Below are positions 53,625 to 64,000 of a DNA stretch of 64,000 nucleotides, one piece after another. The stretch's first letter is position 1. Every line of letters begins with the position of its first letter. The notes below the pieces were generated by a model. The model was not told the origin of the DNA. It worked only from the letters and a program-made list of their open reading frames with translations, and made no database searches. Origin of the DNA: Rotaria socialis (taxonomy: Eukaryota > Rotifera > Eurotatoria > Philodinida > Philodinidae); NCBI GenBank assembly GCA_905331475.1, contig CAJNYU010002133.1, positions 1 through 64,000 of the forward strand. The letters run 5' to 3'. Both the position numbers and the translations under genes were made by a program.

Positions 53625-55361
53625 TATAGAAATATAATATGATAATGTTACAACAGCGTGACAACTGTTTCATACAATATGATGAAGAATTTTAGCTAAA
53701 ACAGGTCAGGCTGTTAACCTTATCAACAGGTACCTATCAAGTGCAAAAGGAAAAAAAGAATGATATAGAAGAATTGAAAATAAAAACAATGCTATGACGT
53801 GATATAAAATTTGTTAAGAACAGAAAAAGTAGGTAAATATTAGTTTTCTTGGCACTCGAAATAAATAGATTGTTGTTGAAAAAAAACTAGAACGCTTCCG
53901 AAACGACCTATTACGTCGACTTTGGTCTTTCACTATGCTAATTATATTCATAGGGTATTTATTTTACTGTGAGAAAGAAAATCGCAAACATCTCATGTAT
54001 TCGACTAAAGAATTAGAAATTACAAAATAAATAAGAATGAAAAAAAAAACGTTTTTTTTTTGCTACATAATATTACTAAAATAAAATAATTTTTTCTTAA
54101 GCAACGATTTCTCTCAGTTATATTTAAAACTCAAATTGAATTATTAAATCATTTTTCAAAAAATATAATGTATCTATAGAACAAAAAATTTATTAATTTC
54201 GAAAGCAATGACAATCAATTAAACTACCTCAAATCAGTGAAAAATCTATTTTTATCTTAATCAACCTTTTGGACTTTCATCTATCCAATTGAAAAAGACG
54301 CTAAGCCTTCTCATGTTTCTACAAATAGTTATACTATACTATACACTATAACATATATTTAGTCCAGAATATCGATTGGTTGAAAGAAAATTCGTATCTG
54401 AGTCCAAGTTAAACCAGATAGTATGTTAATAAATATACTAAATAAATATATACATCTAGATTGTATAACAACAAGAGACGAAAAACTTGATTATAATTAT
54501 AGGAAGTACTGAGTATGCTTTTATTCTGTCTTACATAGCAATTATTTATATTTTCAAAATTTTTATTCGCTTATCTTTTTCATCAAAAAAAAAGAAGGTT
54601 TATCTTCTATATTATCAAAATTTCAAGTTTCATCAACAATAAGGTGATGATATCAAACAAAATATTATTGGCTAGATACTATCATTTCCTTCAATTTATT
54701 TTACACAACACAAAGAATAATATTTAAAAAAAAAGAATGTTCTCAAAGTTTATCTATGATAAGTAATAATGACATTCCTTTTTAACTGATAAAAAATTTT
54801 ATGAATGAATAACTAGACAAAGATTAGTTACCCTATTATCATTAAACTCAAAAAAAAAACGGAAATATTAAGGTCATTTTAAAATAATTTATCGTATCAT
54901 CGAATTATTCTTCTCAATACTAATATAAAAAGAGTGGCATGTGAAGTATTTGAAGTAAATATAATGTCTATGGTTATACTGTTTATTAAAAAATGAAAGT
55001 AAAATGTTCACTATATCTCAAGTACATATAGAGGATTTTTCCAAGTTATTTCGAAATCGAAAGTAGAAGAATGGAAAAAATGTTTTCGAAATTTAAAGAA
55101 AAAAGCACCTTGAATACAATTTGCGAGACGTTTCTTTCAGGGAGAATTAGATTAAATCGCCCTAAAAAATACGTCACTGTGATCAAAATGATTCATAATG
55201 TAAGATAACCAGGGAGAAATGAGAAGACTAAATGATTGTTTTATACATTGATAAGCAAAAGGAATGTTCACAAAAACGTTTGTGAGAGAAAGCGAAGATT
55301 ACTTTATCAGTTACCTCTTCGAGAAATACTCGAGCAAAAAAACAGAAACTATCATAATGAC

Positions 55362-55678
55362 CAGTGGCGGCGGAGCCATTGAGACAGGTGAGACTTGAGC
55401 CTCACCTAGTTTTCAGTAGATGAGGCTCAGCCTCACCTAGATTTCACAATATGAGACTCAGCCTCATTTGCTTTTGTACTGAATATTGCTATTATCTTGT
55501 TCTTGCATCAGAGTAGAAGCAAAGAAAACTAGTTTTCGGTATTTTCCAATCTTCTTTTTTATACTGACCATTTTTATTTTTACTGAAGTTCAATAAAAAG
55601 AAGACTTATTTACTACTTGATGTTTCTTAAAATTCCACGGTAGCAAAAAAATATGATGAGCCTCACCTAGCGCCCCTG
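55362..55678. mobile_element. Second non-autonomous hAT-type element with 8-bp duplication
   Basis: The ends CAGTGGCG and CGCCCCTG pair at seven of eight positions. An exact 8-base duplication ATAATGAC lies at 55354-55361 and 55679-55686. Within the 317 bases, AGCCTCACCTAG occurs three times (near 55399, 55429 and 55659), with GAGGCTCAGCCTC palindromes near the left end. There is no transposase. It shares the CAGTGGCGG start with the element at 37585 but differs internally, so the two are separate families mobilised by a hAT-like enzyme. Confidence 0.88.
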
Positions 55679-57193
55679 ATAATGACGTTAGTTCGTCTAA
55701 TAGAGCTATTAAAAAACGCTTTTTCTTTCATAAATAAACGTATCAAAATGTACATTACCAAGGGTCTCTTAAATAAATATTCTATTTCTATAATCAAAAA
55801 TAAATTACACCATTAAGGAAACAATGAAATAATCGAAAAATAATAAAATGAATTATATTTACTATTTTTCCACTTCATGTAATTCATCTAATAATTTCGC
55901 AAATAAAGTGCACTATGAAAAAATTGCTTTTTGACACGTAGTACAATACAGCATGTGTAACGACAGTAAAAGGTGTTGTGTACACTTTGCCATTGCGTGA
56001 CAATGCTGCCTTCAATAAAAGTGCAAGAAAGAAACAAATTAATCACAACTACCACAAGAAAAAAAACTTGCATTGGTTACATTATCAACCAATTAAACAT
56101 CGCATTGAACAAGCAAGCACACATCACAATGCATAAGCATTATCGTGCAGGACAACTTAGTGACATCTGATCAGAGAGACACATGAATATTCTATGCAAT
56201 TGAAAACTCTAATGTATGTCTTTCATGCCATAGTGTAGAAAATTCTCAAATTCAAATCTTACAAAAATTATTCTTATCTAATCTTATCGTTCTTATTAGA
56301 TTGGATATTTTATTCATGTGTTTCACACAGATGCACACCTCTTCAATAGATAAATATTTGAAATGAAGATCTAAGAGACGATTCCAAGTAATTGCTGCAC
56401 GCTCTATAATGTCTAAAGTTTTAAAATACAATCTTCATGGTTTTCACAATAGTTAAATTGTTCTCGCTAGTTTTCTTTTACATTATTAAAATTCAGCAAA
56501 AATAATGCTCCGGTTTTCTACTGAATAAAAGATGGAATGTCATCGCTTGGCATGTTGAAGAGAAACTCATGGATGAACACGGATGCGCGTCTATACAAGA
56601 TTCATAATTTAATGATAAACAATCTTCTTAAGGATTTACAATAAGAACATTTGCTACATGAATTATAATTTTCTGAACAATGCGAGCTTCCATTTCAAAA
56701 TAAGATCAATATGTTTCGCAGTATTTTTCTCATCAGTATCATTGAAGGATTGGGAAAACTATTTTTCAATATATCTAAGTTTTATCAATCAAAACGTCAG
56801 AGATACTAATTAATGTTAAATAATCAGCAGCTACCAGGATTTATTTTATGGAGATTTATTGGGATTTATTTGAATACATTAAGCATTTTTAGTTAATCCC
56901 GCTATTCATTTTTGTTTCGGGATTTTATGCGATTTAATGGTTAAGTCTGGTATCTATATCTGTTTCTTTATAAATTAAGACTTTCATACTATATATGAAA
57001 AAAAATTTCAACTATATTGCTAAAAGTATACAGACAGATAGACAAGATAATTGTAATATTCACTACAGTTGGTTGATATTATTTTGCAACAGCTTTCTTA
57101 TAGCACAACAGGTTAAAGGACTCTATTACCGATAGCGAACGTTCTGTTATTATCAATCATAGTCTTTTTCATCAACACGGCAACAACTAGAGC

Positions 57194-57490
57194 CCGTCGG
57201 GTCCGGGTCCGGGTCTAAAAATTTCTCTTTGTGTTAGCGTTAGTGATGTACCTTACTAACGCTAAACGAAGATTAAGATGTTCTTCTAGTCTAACTGGTT
57301 AGGACATCTGCCCGAATAGCGGAAGGTGTCGGTTCGAGTCCACGAAGTTCACTTTTCTTCGTTCGTCACATAACATCAGTGACACTGCTTGTCTCTTTCG
57401 CTCTTAATATATCTCTCTTTCATTCCTCATATATCCTTTCCATTCTATACATGTTAGAGCTAACACTTTGCCGGGTCCGGGTTCGGGTCC
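57194..57490 (+). mobile_element. tRNA-derived Pol III (SINE-like) element
   Basis: A tRNA-like body lies between two direct repeats of CGGGTCCGGGTNCGGGTC (57194-57215 and 57470-57490). Between the left repeat and the body is a perfect stem-loop (TTAGCGTTAGT at 57234-57244 with ACTAACGCTAA at 57255-57265). After the body come CTTTTCTTCG and about 100 bases of unrelated sequence. This arrangement of Pol III head plus tail suits a short interspersed element, but copy number cannot be judged from one locus. Confidence 0.55.
57280..57350 (+). tRNA. tRNA-like sequence (probably pseudo-tRNA)
   Basis: A perfect A box (TAGTCTAACTGG, 57287-57298) and a perfect B box (GGTTCGAGTCC, 57331-57341) are correctly spaced. 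The D stem (GTCT/GGAC) and a five-pair anticodon stem (TCTGC/GCGGA) form, and the loop CCGAATA would place GAA as anticodon. The acceptor arms (GTTCTTC/GAAGTTC) have two mismatches, the T stem pairs poorly, and loop positions 33 and 37 are unusual. It is therefore unlikely to be a working tRNA-Phe. TTTT follows at 57353, a Pol III terminator. Confidence 0.5.
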
Positions 57491-60400
57491 AGATTAAAAA
57501 TATTTGTACTTATTGGGCCAGATCAAAAGAAAATTTTTATGCATATAATTGATTGAAAGCGAAGTCGATGTTGTTGATGAAGAAGTTTCAAGTTTGACAT
57601 ATATGCTAATGTCAGACTTCTTTTATTTGCATAATTGAAAGAGGAATCTTATTTGGTAGGTGCTTGATTTTTCCATATCAATATTCATATTGAATAAGTA
57701 AATATTGATATTTTGACAAGCTTTTACTGATTATTTTTCTCAAGGATTTAAACTTTTGTTAATCTCAATTGAAACAAGTTTTATTAACGATTATGCAAAT
57801 TTTATTTTGCTAGTTATCGTTCTTTTTCGATTAGAATCAGATATGTAGTACGAACGATTGCTAATTTTTATTTGACTTCCTCTCTAGTTAGCTAATGTTT
57901 TCTATCCGATGATGTATTCAATGAATTTTGAAAAGCTAACATTAATTAGTTGGAAATTTGACAGAATTTGTTTTTCCTGATATTTATGGGCAAACTCATA
58001 CTGAGAAAGTTGAACCTTATCATTCGATGGTTAAAATACGTTTTCCAAATAGTCGACTTTATATCAAAACATCAAAATTTTGTCTTTGGATTTGATTTTT
58101 TTTCTCATTATTGAATAAATAATAAACAGTTCCTATATCGATGTTGATTTCTTATATAATATTTTTAATCATACGAAATAAAGTATATTTGATTTTCATA
58201 AGAAATGAAAGGAAAATGTAAACATTCCAAATAACTATTAGATTTATTTATTTACTCGTCTTTTTGCTAAGAATAAGAAAAGCCTTTTAGTCATATAATG
58301 AATCATTCCTAAGAGAAGTTTCTCTTTAGAATATTAACTATTATTGGAACATATGGTATAGGCACTAAAGATTAACATTAGCTGTCTAATATAGTATTTC
58401 ATCTCAAACATAATTCATTGATGAAAATACTTTTAAATAGTATAAAAATTCATCTTTTAACCATTTGAACCCCGGCATATTCTTTCGTACTACACGAAGT
58501 CTAAGAATATTTCGGTTTTTCGCGATCTCTTTCATTCTGATTAGCCTAATGCGAAGAAAAACAAACTTGTCGCAACGAGGAATAGTCCTGCTTCTCTTAA
58601 CCGCACACGAGATTGAAAGAGTTAAATAAAAGAAATTAATAGGCTTTTTTTGTTCTAATGAAACAATTATAGAATAAGATAACGATCTTCGGTTCACCTC
58701 GTAGATTACAACAAAATATTTCTATATGAAAATAATTTTGAAGCATTTTTTTGTTCTAGAGCAAAAACGAAACATTCTATTATGTTAAATAAAATTTACT
58801 GATTTAAAAAGACCTGTTTGAATGTAAATGTCGTAACGAATAATTCTTTTCAATGTATCATTAAGATAACTCTTTAAAAATATATTCTAATAAACAAATT
58901 TTAAGTTCTTTAAAAGATCTTTTTATCATAAACAGTTGGATCTATATCTGGGCAAGAATTTGCACATGACTCATGATAAAAGAATCAACGATGACAATAA
59001 AAAAATACAATATAGATTCAATTTTGGGTGAATTGAACAGCAGCTTGTATCATGTTTATAGGTGATGTGTCAATACTTCCTTGGCTAATTAAACAGAATT
59101 TCTCAGCTTCAAATAAGTTAAACTATTGAGCATGAAAAATTAGCGTCTAATTTTCTATTGGTTCTATTTTTTTTACAAATCAAAATCTAACTTACTTGAA
59201 TTAATACCGATTGACAAGGAAATGGCCAGATGGCTTCTTTCCTTGATTAACTTTTCATAGGCAGAAAACAGAGAACTGTAATTTCTGTCCTTAGAACAAG
59301 GAAATGAAAATATATCAAGACCTTTATCAACGTTTGTTTGAACTGATGCCTTATGATAGTCAGTCTACCATATGATCAAAAGTTTTCTTTCAATCATCAA
59401 ATCTCCATGCGCAATCTTAATGAATTATTACGTCTTTTATATTCTTCATTAATAATTCTTACTGAATGTTTCTTAAGTTTTCTGAGCGTTTAAAACAAGA
59501 TATTTAATTCATGAGAATGCAATCTTATAGAAAGAATATGATTTACACAACGATTTCTACTGTTAAAATTTCTATCTTTCTAAAAATTTCTGTGTGTTTT
59601 GGTTTCTTAAGGAAAAATAATGATTCTTTTCTCTGAAGGGATTTCTCCGATAAAATAGAGTTTACTGTCAAATTTTAATCAACTACATGAGGATGGTAAA
59701 AAAACTACAAACAAGGTATGACGAAGATACAAATTTAGCTGAACACGTAATCTGTCATCAAATATACCTCTTAATAATTCAATTTAATATTCACAAGCTT
59801 TGATGAGTTTGATATAGTGTCTTGACAGTGTGGGCTTATGTCGTCATCGAGAAGCTGTATTTATATGATGATATTTTCATGAAAAGAATGCTTTTGCTAT
59901 TGATTAACTTCGCGATGTAGATATTCTTCAGGTCTAATCAAGATTCTAGTAAAATTGCTAACATGCTTTTAGGATTAAGCTTATATAAAGAGCAGAATCT
60001 TTCTTTTCATTCATTTTTTTCTTCTTATTACATTCGCTAAAACTGACTCTCAGTTTCATCTTGTCACCAAAATATTTTCGTATTGTTTTGGATTCATTAA
60101 CGAGTAGTGGTTCGACGATTGCAGTATTGGTTTATCTTTCAATGATTTTAGTCTTGTTTTTTTTTTTCATTTAATTTACAAAAGTGTTTGAAAAATTCAT
60201 TTACTTAAACTTAACATGCAGTTTTCTCGTGAATGTGCATTCTATTATTCTTATTTACTTCAAGCAATTTATCAACTTAATCGTATTGTATTCTATATTC
60301 AATGAATTTTAAATTTTGTACAAGTTATACCAATAATTTGATTTCAAATCTCGAGTTGTCTACTTGATAATTATCATTGTTTAATAGCAATACAAAATAT

Positions 60401-62446
60401 ACGTAGTTTATTCATTGATCTCTCATATGTTTTTCAAATGCTTCCTATAAAACACGTGGGCCATAAATAATTACACCCACCCTGTAACTTAAAAATTGGT
60501 ATTTCGCTTATAATAAATCAAGTTGTTTAATCGTGTCAAAGCTAAATATGTGAAATTGTAGCCCTTGAAATTCTCTCTCGATTGGTCATCAAAGCGAAAT
60601 TCTTCTCTTTATTTTATCCTTTCATTCATGATTTCCGTAAAAGCCCAATCACTGGTTTTTAGCCTTTTTGACTTACTTGTTAGGATCATCCGCAGATTGG
60701 TCATACTTCGAACAAGATGAAATCAGTAAGACTCGGTCAAGCGTTATATGAAAAAGAATACTTTTCCCTACTAAATACACATCCAAATAGTTTTAAGTTT
60801 TGTTTTGTTAAAAAATCGAGACGATATCACTTCATAACACTAACATTTCGCTGATGTTATGGCGGCAAGCAACTAATTAGCCATTTTCTATCAGGTTAAC
60901 GCAAGTAGAAAAAATGAATTTAGTCCCCATCAGATAGAGAATATCTGAATGTGTAAAAACATAGCTTGGGATTTGATTTGTATACAATTTTGACATAGAT
61001 TTTAAATTGCAAAAATTTGCTAGAAAACCATTACATTTTTCAGTTTTTTGGGACACGTCGTATTTTGTTCAGCCGAAACAATATCTCAAAATTTCGTATT
61101 ATCGGCTATACATCATTTTGTAGAGAATTGAACGTGGAATCTTTTGAGAGTAGAGTCAGCTCAATCGAGTACGAAGAAGAGAATAAATTCGGAAAATACT
61201 AACAGTCTAACTATTTATGGCCCACCTGTTAGTTGCACTTCTTAGTGTATAAATATTATATCTAGTATTCCAAAATTAGAATGCTTCACCGAAATCGCGA
61301 ACTCATAGGAAACCGGCAAATTAAAAAAACGTGGGATGTACCTTGCTTATCGATATTCCCTTTTTGAAAGACGTTGTTCATATTATTATGTTATTTATGT
61401 TTTATACTATCTAAAATTGTATAGAAATTTTTCAACCGAAAAAAATATATTTTAGAGTCTGTTCTATATATATACATATTCTGTGAAATGAAATTTGTGT
61501 AATTACTAAATGTTTATCATATAATACCTATGATAGAGATAATTATAAAATTACTCCGTGATATCTGCTGCAAAGTAAAATAGATTTACTTTCACATCGC
61601 CTTATGTGAAATATCTGACGATGTTTCAACTATTTTTCAGCAGCCAAAACATGTAATCACCCTGAGAAATATCGGATGAAAAAAAAACGACTTAGAAATT
61701 GAAATTTGACGTGCATGTTAGTATTACATAGAGTAGTTTGTAGTAAAAATTCTAGATCTACTATAACGTATATTAACTGAAAACATAAATAGCGAAAAGA
61801 TCGGAAATTTTCACTATCAGTTACTCTATTGAAGTTCTATCTTCACGTAAGTTCATTATTTCTGGAGGTGACGATCGTTATGATTTTGAAAACGTACCGA
61901 CTAGTAAGTAAGATAGCTTCCATTTGTGAGAGAAAGAACAAACTCGGCAATACGTAAGTAATCATCGACAATGGTTAATAGAATGCAATTAACCGTATTA
62001 AACTCTACTACAGGGCATCATATGAATAAAATCATAGACAAGCGTAGATTGAGTAATGAACGATGTATTGATATCATCAAATAACTATTGCTAAAAAAAA
62101 CCAGTTCGAATAATTAGATGGATAACAAATACGGAACATGATACCATTACGAGTATAGAATAGTGAACAACTGAAAGAAATCGAACAGTAATATACTTGA
62201 GAATGTTTTCATTTCTTGATTCTCACGTATAGTTAGCGTAAATCATTAATTGTCATAAACACGCAGTGGAATAGACACAGGCCCTAGCCAATAGCGACAT
62301 CTTGTATTTATGAATTTAATTCGTATTATTTAGTACGCCATTCAGCAGATGGGGTATTATTATCTCTCGTCGTCATTCATTTTTCTTTTATCGAAGTTAC
62401 CACAACTTTTATTTGTTTATCGGCGAAGAATCCATCTAAGTTGAAG

Positions 62447-62797
62447 ATGACACTTCCACAATTATTTGCTCATATTGACGGCATTGAAGCTGTACTAGTA
62501 CTTGATAAAGATGGTACGTCAATATTAAAATTACCTACACCGGAAATTGTTGATCAACTTGATTTACAAACAATTATACCATCAGCACAAACCTTACAAG
62601 ATCAAAGTCAACGAACAAATTTGAAAAAATTGAAAACTGTTGTTACCTATTGGTCAGCACGTCAAATAATAACATACAATGTTCCACCACTTGTATTCAT
62701 TATTGCTGCTGATACAACTGTCAATACAGGTGCTTTACTTAATTTATATACCGATTTTCAAACGATTGCTGCAGAAAATTTTACAAACAAGTCCTAG
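62447..62797 (+). CDS. LAMTOR3: LAMTOR3 (MP1), Ragulator subunit
   Basis: A 116-aa roadblock/LC7-fold protein that, paired with LAMTOR2 in the Ragulator complex on late endosomes and lysosomes, anchors Rag GTPases for mTORC1 signalling and scaffolds MEK/ERK. One exon. It starts MTLPQLFAHIDGIEAVLVLDKDG, matching the LAMTOR3 pattern of a short helix followed by V-x-DKDG. Later come NLKKLKTVVTYWSARQIITYN, VPPLVFIIAAD and NTGALLNLY, which parallel the family's strand-strand-strand-helix end. The length is close to the 124 aa of human LAMTOR3. The next gene starts only 154 bases downstream on the same strand. Confidence 0.88.
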   Translation: MTLPQLFAHIDGIEAVLVLDKDGTSILKLPTPEIVDQLDLQTIIPSAQTLQDQSQRTNLKKLKTVVTYWSARQIITYNVPPLVFIIAADTTVNTGALLNLYTDFQTIAAENFTNKS

Positions 62798-62951
62798 ACA
62801 GTTGTGTTTTTGATTCTTTTTTTCACTTGATTATTCATTCAATTAAGATAAAAACAGGTTTTTTTTAAATTTTTTTCTCATCAGTGTTCTTTGTGTAACG
62901 GTGATTATAAATATACGTATATATACATACATATATGATACTGTGTTTTAG

Positions 62952-64000
62952 ATGAACATGATAGATGGCGATTTATCGTATTTTATGGATGAAAATGAAG
63001 AATATAATGATGAAGATTCATCTTCATGGAGTTATGATGATTGGTTGGCATCTGGTATTGAAACATCGGCTGATTTCAATCAATTTTTTGATAATGAATT
63101 TATACGACTTACTTCGCTCTCTCGCCCAAATTCTACATTACCACTCGATAGCTTATCGTCATCATCGGATTCTCTTTCATCGGACTCTTCATCGTCTTCA
63201 TTAATTTACTCATTTATTGATCTGACAGATAATTGTATTTCACCAGCTTTATCACAATTAGTTAATCAATTATATTGGATTGTATTGTTTTGTTGTCTAT
63301 TTCGTCTTGTTTGTTTATCAAAATTATTCTCATCGAGAAAACTTCATTACATTCAAATATGTTCGAGTATATTTATACTCTTTAATTATTTTCATTTTCA
63401 ATCAATATATCTTCTAACATATGTCTTCATGGGATATTTATCATTTCAAGTTTGCTTGAATAAATGTCGAACTTATTTAACATCTATTATTGTATGCTTT
63501 TCAATTATATATGTACTTGCATGTGAATTTATTTTAATCGAACAAGTAAAATGGCATAGTAAGTATGAAAAATATAATACTTTTGCTATTTTGGAGTAAT
63601 GAATATAAATAGAATTTTATTTGAATGCTGACAAACATAGACCTTTGCTGAATCATTAAAAAATAATGAGGACAAGGATATTGGGTTCTGACAAATAAAT
63701 TGATTTATCAGTTCATTTCTTAAATAGTTTATCAGAAACCCAATCGGAAATAATAGCTCGTATTTTGTTATAGGTATTCGTGGAGTACAAATGTGTATTA
63801 TGATGAAGATGATTTCTCTTGCTGTTGATTATTCATTTTTTGAAAAACCATCAAAAACAAATACAAACGAATCAGTAACGTATCCAACAGCAATCGAATT
63901 CTTTAGTTATATACTTTCAATACATAATACAATATTTGGTCCATGGATTAATTATAGAAATTATATCCGTCGTTTTCACGAAACTAATCCAATGAGAAAA
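62952..64000 (+). CDS. PORCN: Porcupine O-acyltransferase (partial, runs off the window)
   Basis: A multi-pass endoplasmic-reticulum MBOAT enzyme that palmitoleoylates Wnt ligands so that they can be secreted. Exon 1, 62952-63558, joins in phase to exon 2 from 63774, which is open to the window edge. The N terminus is acidic and Ser-rich (YNDEDSSSWSYDDW). Hydrophobic segments follow (QLYWIVLFCCLFRLVCL; IFILFNYFHF; SIIVCFSIIYVL). Across the splice the sequence reads EQVKWHSIRGVQMCIMMKMI then SLAVDYSF, the strongly conserved Porcupine WH-x-IRG-xQM block. Later is PTAIEFFSYILS and FGPWINY. The catalytic histidine region lies beyond the window. The ATG follows directly after GTTTTAG, which looks like a splice acceptor. 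Confidence 0.93.

Larger units (their letters stand above)
53625..62446. other. Long gene-poor stretch
   Basis: Nearly 9 kb of AT-rich DNA without a supportable coding gene on either strand; frames of 60-97 codons here have no splice partners or domains. It holds a hAT-type element (55362-55678) and a tRNA-like Pol III element (57194-57490). The rest is unassigned. Confidence 0.55.

Noticed and set aside
57280..57350. Functional tRNA-Phe (GAA)
   Set aside because: The T stem and acceptor stem pair poorly and loop positions 33 and 37 are atypical, so only a tRNA-like element is claimed.
58404..58697. 97-codon minus-strand frame in the gene-poor region
   Set aside because: Basic composition without domain or splice partners; not distinguishable from chance.

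Overview
The window is AT-rich eukaryotic DNA. Its genes are cut into many short exons by GT-AG introns of about 45-70 bases with T-rich acceptors. That compact layout, the AT richness, a decayed ADP-ribosyltransferase/TPR relic of a type abundant in bdelloid rotifers, and animal-only genes (Frizzled, Groucho/TLE, Porcupine, an SP-family factor) point to a small invertebrate, most likely a bdelloid rotifer. The species assignment is inference; the gene families are read directly from translated exons.

Layout. 1-2.2 kb: no gene, but two GC-rich hairpins and a duplicated short repeat. 2.2-5.9 kb: scattered minus-strand exons of an unidentified membrane protein. 6-11.3 kb: no convincing gene; a palindromic GTTAA tract and a decayed MITE. 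11.3-12.3 kb: nucleoside hydrolase (+). 13.7-15.7 kb: Frizzled (+). 17.4-18.6 kb: ART/TPR pseudogene (-). 19.0-20.6 kb: complete TFIIB (-), preceded by a nuclear-looking protein with a possible PP1-docking motif (20.9-23.7 kb, -). 24.6-27.4 kb: an old tandem duplication with one intact 115-aa gene and one decayed copy. 28.4-32.9 kb: microsatellite-rich leader/upstream DNA of Groucho/TLE, whose 15 coding exons lie at 32.96-36.38 kb (+). 37.6-39.4 kb: three nested-palindrome or terminal-inverted-repeat elements. 39.6-40.6 kb: Rab7 (+). 41.4-42.7 kb: DPH6 (+). 42.7-47.8 kb: gene-free, repeat-studded. 47.9-48.9 kb: SP/buttonhead-type zinc-finger factor (+). 49.2-51.7 kb: PPP1R36-like gene (+). 52.4-53.6 kb: intronless front-end fatty-acid desaturase (-). 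53.6-62.4 kb: gene-poor, with a hAT-type element and a tRNA-like Pol III element. 62.4-62.8 kb: LAMTOR3 (+). 62.95 kb to the edge: Porcupine (+, cut by the window).

Functional themes. Four genes belong to or are classically tied to Wnt signalling: Porcupine (Wnt acylation), Frizzled (receptor), Groucho/TLE (TCF co-repressor) and the SP factor (SP5/SP8-type genes are common Wnt targets). Rab7 and LAMTOR3 both act at the late endosome/lysosome. The rest are housekeeping genes. I found no clearly novel multi-gene system. The most useful non-routine observations are several non-autonomous transposons with exact target-site duplications, a Pol III element with perfect A and B boxes, the tandem duplication, and a tight LAMTOR3-Porcupine pair that may be co-transcribed.
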